64,000 nucleotides of DNA, taken from the NCBI GenBank assembly GCA_963693305.1, contig OY855912.1, positions 9,713,001-9,777,000 on the forward strand, written 5' to 3'. Below are positions 58,944 through 64,000 of the stretch, one piece after another. Position 1 is the stretch's first letter, and every line of letters starts with the position of its first letter. The notes under the pieces were generated by a model. That model was not told where the DNA came from, did not search any database, and worked only from the letters and a program-made list of their open reading frames with translations. The DNA comes from Meandrina meandrites. Its lineage: Eukaryota; Cnidaria; Anthozoa; Scleractinia; Meandrinidae. The position numbers were made by a program, and so were the translations under genes.

Positions 58944-61478
58944 GTAGATGCGTTAGTAGCACAAGGACTAGTGTTATAAACCTGTCAATCAAATTATAGA
59001 TTGCAGCACGTATTAAATGACATTTTGATTTGAGACTTACATACAGGAAATAAAATTAACGGCTAGGATCGAAAGATAAGTTGTATAATAATATTACATG
59101 AAATCAAAAAAGTCCAATGGTACAGCTCATTCCAGTGAAAACTTTCTGGAAAAGATGGAAATCCTCAAATGTATTCCTCCTTTTCCATTCCAACCGAAAT
59201 GACCTGAAAATCCCTGTACCATTTGTCAAATCATGCTCACCCTATGCCTCGCACTGGAATTACACAGTATCATTAGGACCATTCCATTCCAAGCGGTCAT
59301 ACCCTTCAAATGGTAAATGCTTCAAACTAGCTGAACCATTTTGAAAGGAATTTGACAGTGCCACTGGGACGGTTCCATTCCGACCAATTTTTGCCATCGG
59401 TAAACACTCCAATGATCTCTTGTATGGGTCACCAACCCTCCTCCCCTGGGTGCAGAAAAAAGTGCTTAACAAACAAATTTCCATACTTATTTTGGCTGAT
59501 TTTGAGCTATTTCAGATAAGAGGGGGGGGGGGGGGGGGGGGGTGAACCTTTGGGAGAAACTTTGCCTCATAAGCTTCCCATACCCCGAGCCAAAATTGTA
59601 AACAGTGCTTCACCTTCTTGCAATCCCAGTTGTCGCAAGTATAAAGGTCAGCCTATAGAGACTGGCCTGTTGGTCCCAAGCAATCCATTTGTATCAAAAA
59701 CATGCTCTAGAGACAAAGGCATAAAAGCAAATATTCATTAAGACTAATCTTCCCTAGGGACTTGTCTGTGGGATTTGCATAAAGACTGCTTTGATGAGCT
59801 TCATAACTCATCACAGAAATGCTTGAAAAGCACAAAAATACGTCTTCAAAACAGGGCTAAAATAATACTGTCCCGTCATCTTGGACAAGTACATATAGAG
59901 TTTCCTGCTGGGCAAGTTGCATGCAACTGTCCCATGCAAGTAAAGTTTGACAGCTGCTTGTCTGGAGTGGAAGCTGGAATTTAACCTTTTTTCTTTTTGA
60001 GCTCTGAAGAATATGGACCACACAATGTGACAAACGTACATGCACAGTTGAACTTCTACAAATGGCACCTCCATCTTATACAGCTAGGATGTTTTGTTGT
60101 GACCTTGTGCAGATCAGCAAACTGAATTTTTATTGAAACCTTGCTACGTTGGCCAGTGTATTCTGGCTCAGAGATGATGTGTTGTAGAGAGAGGTTCAGC
60201 TGTAACTACTTATTAAGAACTAAGAATGACAAGCTTTCAGATATTTTGCTAATTAAACATTCGACATTCTTGTTTATTCCTTAGCAATGAGTGCGTCATT
60301 CAGAGGACGCAGTCTCAATGGTTGTGTTCTTAATCTACCAGCGGGGTACACTGGGTATGTGATGAAAGAGGACAAGAGACCTTTTACTGATGAGGAGGTG
60401 AGAAATAAATTAATAGATTATTTTTGTAAGTTTTAAACAGACAGAACTGTGACAACCAAGTGTTAATTACCACTAGTGATGGCTAATTTCATTTCAACAC
60501 AACATCAAGTTGGTTACAAAGATGTTGTACCTCTGCTTTCAAACTAATGTGGAGAGACTAATGGGCTAGAAGCAGATGCCTCCCCCTCCCACCACACAGT
60601 AGGGAGTAGCTAGGTAGCACCTGTGTTCAAGCTTAGTGACCCATCAGACCAGAGCTTGTCCCAGTTACCATTAGCATTAATTAAGTGACCCTAGGAGTAT
60701 TTCTACTCCCCCCTGGATGGGATGATAGTCCATTGCAGTGCTACCCCCATCATTTAAGTTGATGGTACCCATTTACATGTATACACCTTGGTGAAGATGG
60801 GCACTTTTAGAGTAAAGTGTCCTGCCCAAGAACACAGCAGGGCGGTCTCAGCAAGGGCTCAAATAAGGACTGCTTGATCTGGAGTCCAGGGTGCTAACCA
60901 TTAAGCCAACACACTCCACAGTTGAGAGCAAGGCTATCTATCTCTGATGATTTTGTGCCCATGTTTCAGGACCGGGTGATGAAACCCACTCACAAGTTCT
61001 CACAGCTCACTTACTGGAACTTAGAGACTCCACCCTCAAATAATGATGCTATTGTTAGAGCCATGCAATGGATAAATATAGCTTCTGCAGTAAGTAATAG
61101 AAATTACTTTATGTTACCTCTGAAATTGCATGCATGCAATTTTTATTCTTGAGTTCTGTGAGATAATTTATATTAAATGAACAAGCTTGAATTAGTTTTA
61201 TGACATGCTACAAGGAGAGACAAAAAACTCGACTTTTTGTATTAATTGTATACTAATTTTCCTGTCATTGTTGCTTGGAAACCCAAACATCTTTGCAAGG
61301 AATAGTTCATATCTTAATTTTTGTTGTATAATAAAATCAAACCCAGAAATTTTTATTAGTTATAACCAGACCAGTGGCTATGTTTCTTAGCTAATAAAGA
61401 TATGTTTTTGTTTGTTGATTTTAGCTCCATGGTGGTGATGTTGACACTCAGAATGCCACACCAGAGAACATCAGATGA
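58766..61478 (+). CDS. RNASEH2C: RNASEH2C, ribonuclease H2 subunit C (4 exons, 154 aa)
   Basis: RNase H2 removes single ribonucleotides and RNA-DNA hybrids from nuclear DNA; subunit C is a small non-catalytic protein that forms a triple-barrel dimer with subunit B. Joined exons 58,766-58,943, 60,285-60,397, 60,970-61,089 and 61,425-61,478 give 154 residues (human about 164) with consistent phases and GT-AG introns. Family signatures visible: VHLMACEIDHDGEAPVSSYF in exon 1, SFRGRSLNG and LPAGYTGYVM in exon 2, the FxxLTYWNLETPPS segment in exon 3, and a short C-terminus. A possible AATAAA lies at 61,487, only nine bases after the stop, so a later site may be used. Intron 2 contains a SINE. Confidence 0.92.
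60285..60397 (+). CDS. RNASEH2C: RNASEH2C exon 2
   Basis: Acceptor ccttag, donor gtgaga. Encodes AMSASFRGRSLNGCVLNLPA then GYTGYVMKEDKRPFTDEE. The SFRGRxLxG motif is the family hallmark. Confidence 0.92.
60630..60918 (-). mobile_element. SINE in RNASEH2C intron 2
   Basis: Same family in minus orientation: the tail (gacccatcagaccagagctt), the body (gtaaagtgtcctgcccaaga) and a degenerate head ending near 60,918. Confidence 0.75.
60970..61089 (+). CDS. RNASEH2C: RNASEH2C exon 3
   Basis: Forty codons in phase 0-0 after tttcag: DRVMKPTHKFSQLTYWNLET and on to AMQWINIASA; donor gtaagt. Confidence 0.92.
61425..61478 (+). CDS. RNASEH2C: RNASEH2C exon 4 (last)
   Basis: Seventeen codons plus TGA: LHGGDVDTQNATPENIR. 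Acceptor ttttag. Confidence 0.88.
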   Translation, partial: LHGGDVDTQNATPENIR

Positions 61479-61911
61479 TTGACCATAATAAAAATGCTGT
61501 ACTGTACAGTGTGTACTTTGTAGATAAAAACACGGATATAAGAACATGTCCATGTAGTCATGAAAAGGCTTTTGAAGTAGGAAGCTGTGCTTGTGTGACA
61601 TTTTCTGTCAGAGAACAATATAAAAAGCTGATAACCTCTGCCCTTTAAAGGGAGCTGCGTGAACTTTCAGCTGGTGATTTGTGCCAAAATACCCTTGAAA
61701 TACCCGGCGGGTACCGGATCTTATTGAAAACCCTGCATGAACTTTTTAACCAAGTAACTGGACAAGCACTAAGTCACAAGTGAAAATTACCATGGCGCAA
61801 CTTCCAGTTTAACAAACCCACTTGGGTTTATTTGTTTGTTATCATAAAGACATGACAGCAAATTAAAGTTTACTTTACAAAGCATGTGTATATTCTGGTA
61901 AGACACTTCTT

Positions 61912-62146
61912 AGCCTGATTCTCAGATGTCTGAGGTCGATCGCGGCCGCTACGCTTTCCCTCTCTTCCTCTCTTGATTGTTTACTTTTTCACGGTTCATT
62001 TCTTATGTGCATTGTGATTGGCTCGTATAATACAAAAGGGTGCTTACGTCTTGAACACGACCTCACACAGAGTATATCAGATGGGAGAGGGAGAGAGGGA
62101 AAGCGTAGCGGCTGCAATCGACCTCTGATGTCTGAGAATCAGGCGA
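61912..62146. mobile_element. Inverted-repeat MITE 3' of RNASEH2C
   Basis: Ends gcctgattctcagatgtctg and complement; inner arms with gctacgctttccctctc and complement. About 235 bp. Confidence 0.75.
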
Positions 62147-62759
62147 GACACTCCTTCGCTAGAACCTCTATTTTCATTCGCCCAATAAAAACACTACCTA
62201 GACTATTGTTTTTTAGGGCTTGGGGCATTGTTATGACCTGTTTTATTGTATTAAGAACCAATAAAGTAACTCGTTCTGGGAGGTAGTGGGTGACTCATAT
62301 ATTCAGCTGGGTGGTATCTTTTAGCCCTGGTTGTACACTGATTCTACCAAAAATTGGTTGAGCAAATTTGCCTCTGAGACTACATTGATTTCTCTAAACT
62401 CCTCCCAGACTCCATCAGGGGCAATGAGGTTCCTTGTGAGGTGCTGCTCAATCATTAGCATTTGCTTATTCCCAGATGGCCTCCCAGGCAAGAAATTACG
62501 ATATCATTGCTTGGATTGAATGCTGGATCACTTATAGCCAGACGGTTCTGTCTTTCAGCTCCCCCACCCCGGGGTGGCCACTCTCGGGCATGCACACTGA
62601 CCAACCACTGTCAGACGTTTCTTCTTCTGTTTCGTCTTGTGCGTCATTTATTTTGGCTTTTTTCAGTTCATCACTTGATTTTTCACATCTGCATCACTCT
62701 AGCCTTCCAGCGTCTCTCTCCTCCTTATGTCAGTTTTTCTCCAAATTACTCTCCTCTCC

Positions 62760-63960
62760 CACTGCTTCACTTTTGTCACTAACCCTACCTGCCACAATGC
62801 CACAAATCAATCTATCTTTGCATCACCCTTCCCAGGAAGGTTTCAGGATTGGTTTCCAGCCCTCTCGCATCCTTTGTCTTCAGGCTGCTTTGGAGAATAT
62901 GAGGCCCTCCCTGTGAACCCTCAAGTTGTGGAGCAGTATCTCACAAGATAAGTGTCCCTTGGCAGAATAGCCTGCTCGTCAAACTCGACATCTGTAACGC
63001 CTACTGCCTAATCCGAGTTCATCCACATGATCATCACCTCCTAGGTATGTCTTTAACAACCAGCTTTACGTTGACCTGGCTCTTCCTTTCAGTCTGCGCT
63101 CGGTCAGCCCCTTCATTTTCAATCAATTCACCAAAGGCTGACGCTGTATCCTGCGCTGGCTCTCCCAATTCCAGAGAGTGTCACAATAATCTGGGCATCA
63201 CCAGATCATCAGCCTCAAGTTGGGGATTCCTCTGGAGAAGGTTGAAGGCCCCTGCACATCCCTTTTCTTCTTCTGCATCTAACTTGACACCCTCTCACTC
63301 TTCGCTCACCTTCCGGCTGAGAAAGTTTCCGCCCTACGGGATCTGCTCCACTCTTGGTCCAACAAAGGTTTTTGTTGCTGTCGAGAACTGGAGTCGCTAC
63401 TTGGTCACCTCCACGCCCCAAAAGTGATCTGTTTGGGTTGTCAGTCCCTTTCTTCTCCATTTGACTGATCTCCGAGGTACCTACTCTCAGTCTTGCTGCA
63501 TTCGCCTGCATTCACAACGCTAGGTGGTCATCCTTTTTTCAGGATTGGAACGGTACAAATTCCCTTACCTCTCCTCACTTGTTGCACCTGTCGGACCTAC
63601 AGGGGCCTACTGATGCTGACAGTTCTATTGGTTTTTGGTGCCTATCTGGACGGGCCCTGGTTTGCTGGTCACTGGCTTCCTGCCCATGTTTGGGGCCACC
63701 GTTGGTAGGGGCTTCAGGTCCATTTCCCATGTGACAATCACGGCATGCCCACATGCCCGACGCTTTCCCGAAATGGTCCTGCTCCGACGGGGCGCTCAGG
63801 GGTCTCCACAGCTTGTTCCTAATGTCCACACGCCATTCCTTTTGAGTGTCCGCAACCCACCTGCCTGGGCACCTTATAAGAATTGGTCAACTTGTCCAGT
63901 TCTTCTCACTGATGCACTTCACATCTTCAGTTGCAGAAGTTCCGCACCTTGGCCGGGGTA
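62760..63960 (+). pseudogene. Decayed reverse transcriptase of DIRS/Ngaro type
   Basis: Broken frames spell a retrotransposon RT: NPQVVEQYLTR (62,920), then VHPHDHHLLGMSFNNQLYVD and LALPFSLRSVSPFIFNQF (63,010-63,140), LGIPLEKVEGPCTSL (63,225), and LPAEKVSALRDLLHSWSNKG followed by CRELESLLGHLHAPK (63,310-63,425). The LPFGLRSAPxIFN and LPxEKxxxLRxxLxxW/RELxSLxGxLxHAxKV patterns are typical of DIRS-like elements. Several stops and frameshifts and an apparent loss of the YxDD box region show that it is dead. Downstream to 63,960 the frames stay related but are not assignable. Confidence 0.7.
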
Positions 63961-64000
63961 GCCATAGTTACAGGATCAGTGCAGCCACTTACTTCTACGA

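Noticed and set aside
59117..60074. Open frames in RNASEH2C intron 1
   Set aside because: Short, without splice signals, on both strands; intronic sequence with inverted ccattcca-type repeats explains them.
1..64000. CRISPR array, operons or other prokaryotic systems
   Set aside because: The tandem repeats are microsatellites and minisatellites without unique spacers, and the genes have spliceosomal introns.

Overview
This is nuclear DNA of an animal, most probably an anthozoan cnidarian and perhaps a stony coral. The reasons are interrupted genes with GT-AG introns, AT-rich non-coding DNA full of microsatellites, tRNA-derived SINEs and short inverted-repeat elements, and a local tandem expansion of intronless rhodopsin-type receptors. 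The species assignment is inference; no sequence search was run.

Layout. (1) The minus strand carries one very long gene from about 58,468 down to 1,914. I identify it as FBF1 (Fas-binding factor 1, a ciliary transition-fibre coiled-coil protein). I reconstructed 26 coding exons from splice signals and matching intron phases. Fifteen exons (58,468-47,129) encode the acidic, low-complexity N-terminal half and eleven (13,426-1,914) the WLGL motif and the C-terminal coiled coil. Two places remain unresolved: the 3' end of exon 8, and the join between exons 25 and 26. (2) Between exons 15 and 16 lies an intron of about 33.7 kb (13,427-47,128). It contains a same-strand array of single-exon class A GPCR genes: five intact, one broken by a 13-bp deletion, one without its C-terminal tail, and three remnants. 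The array grew by duplication of units that include kilobases of flanking DNA. (3) Head-to-head with FBF1, across about 300 bp, the plus strand carries the four-exon RNASEH2C gene (58,766-61,478), the third subunit of ribonuclease H2. (4) The right edge (about 62,700-63,960) holds a decayed reverse transcriptase of DIRS/Ngaro type.

The rest is repeat DNA. Tail-bearing SINEs occur at 40, 49, 54, 55, 56 and 60 kb, including one SINE inside another and a small DNA element inside a third. More than a dozen foldback or terminal-inverted-repeat elements are present; for one of them paralogous copies show the empty site. There are also microsatellites and seven G-runs of 18 or more.

How the genes relate. 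FBF1 and RNASEH2C probably share a bidirectional promoter. The receptors have no evident functional link to FBF1, but any full-length FBF1 transcript must pass in the sense direction through every receptor gene. The receptors vary most around TM2, ECL1 and the top of TM3, while a stretch of about 100 nt coding for the end of TM3, ICL2 and the start of TM4 is nearly identical in all seven copies even at synonymous sites. That points to gene conversion or to a second function in that stretch.
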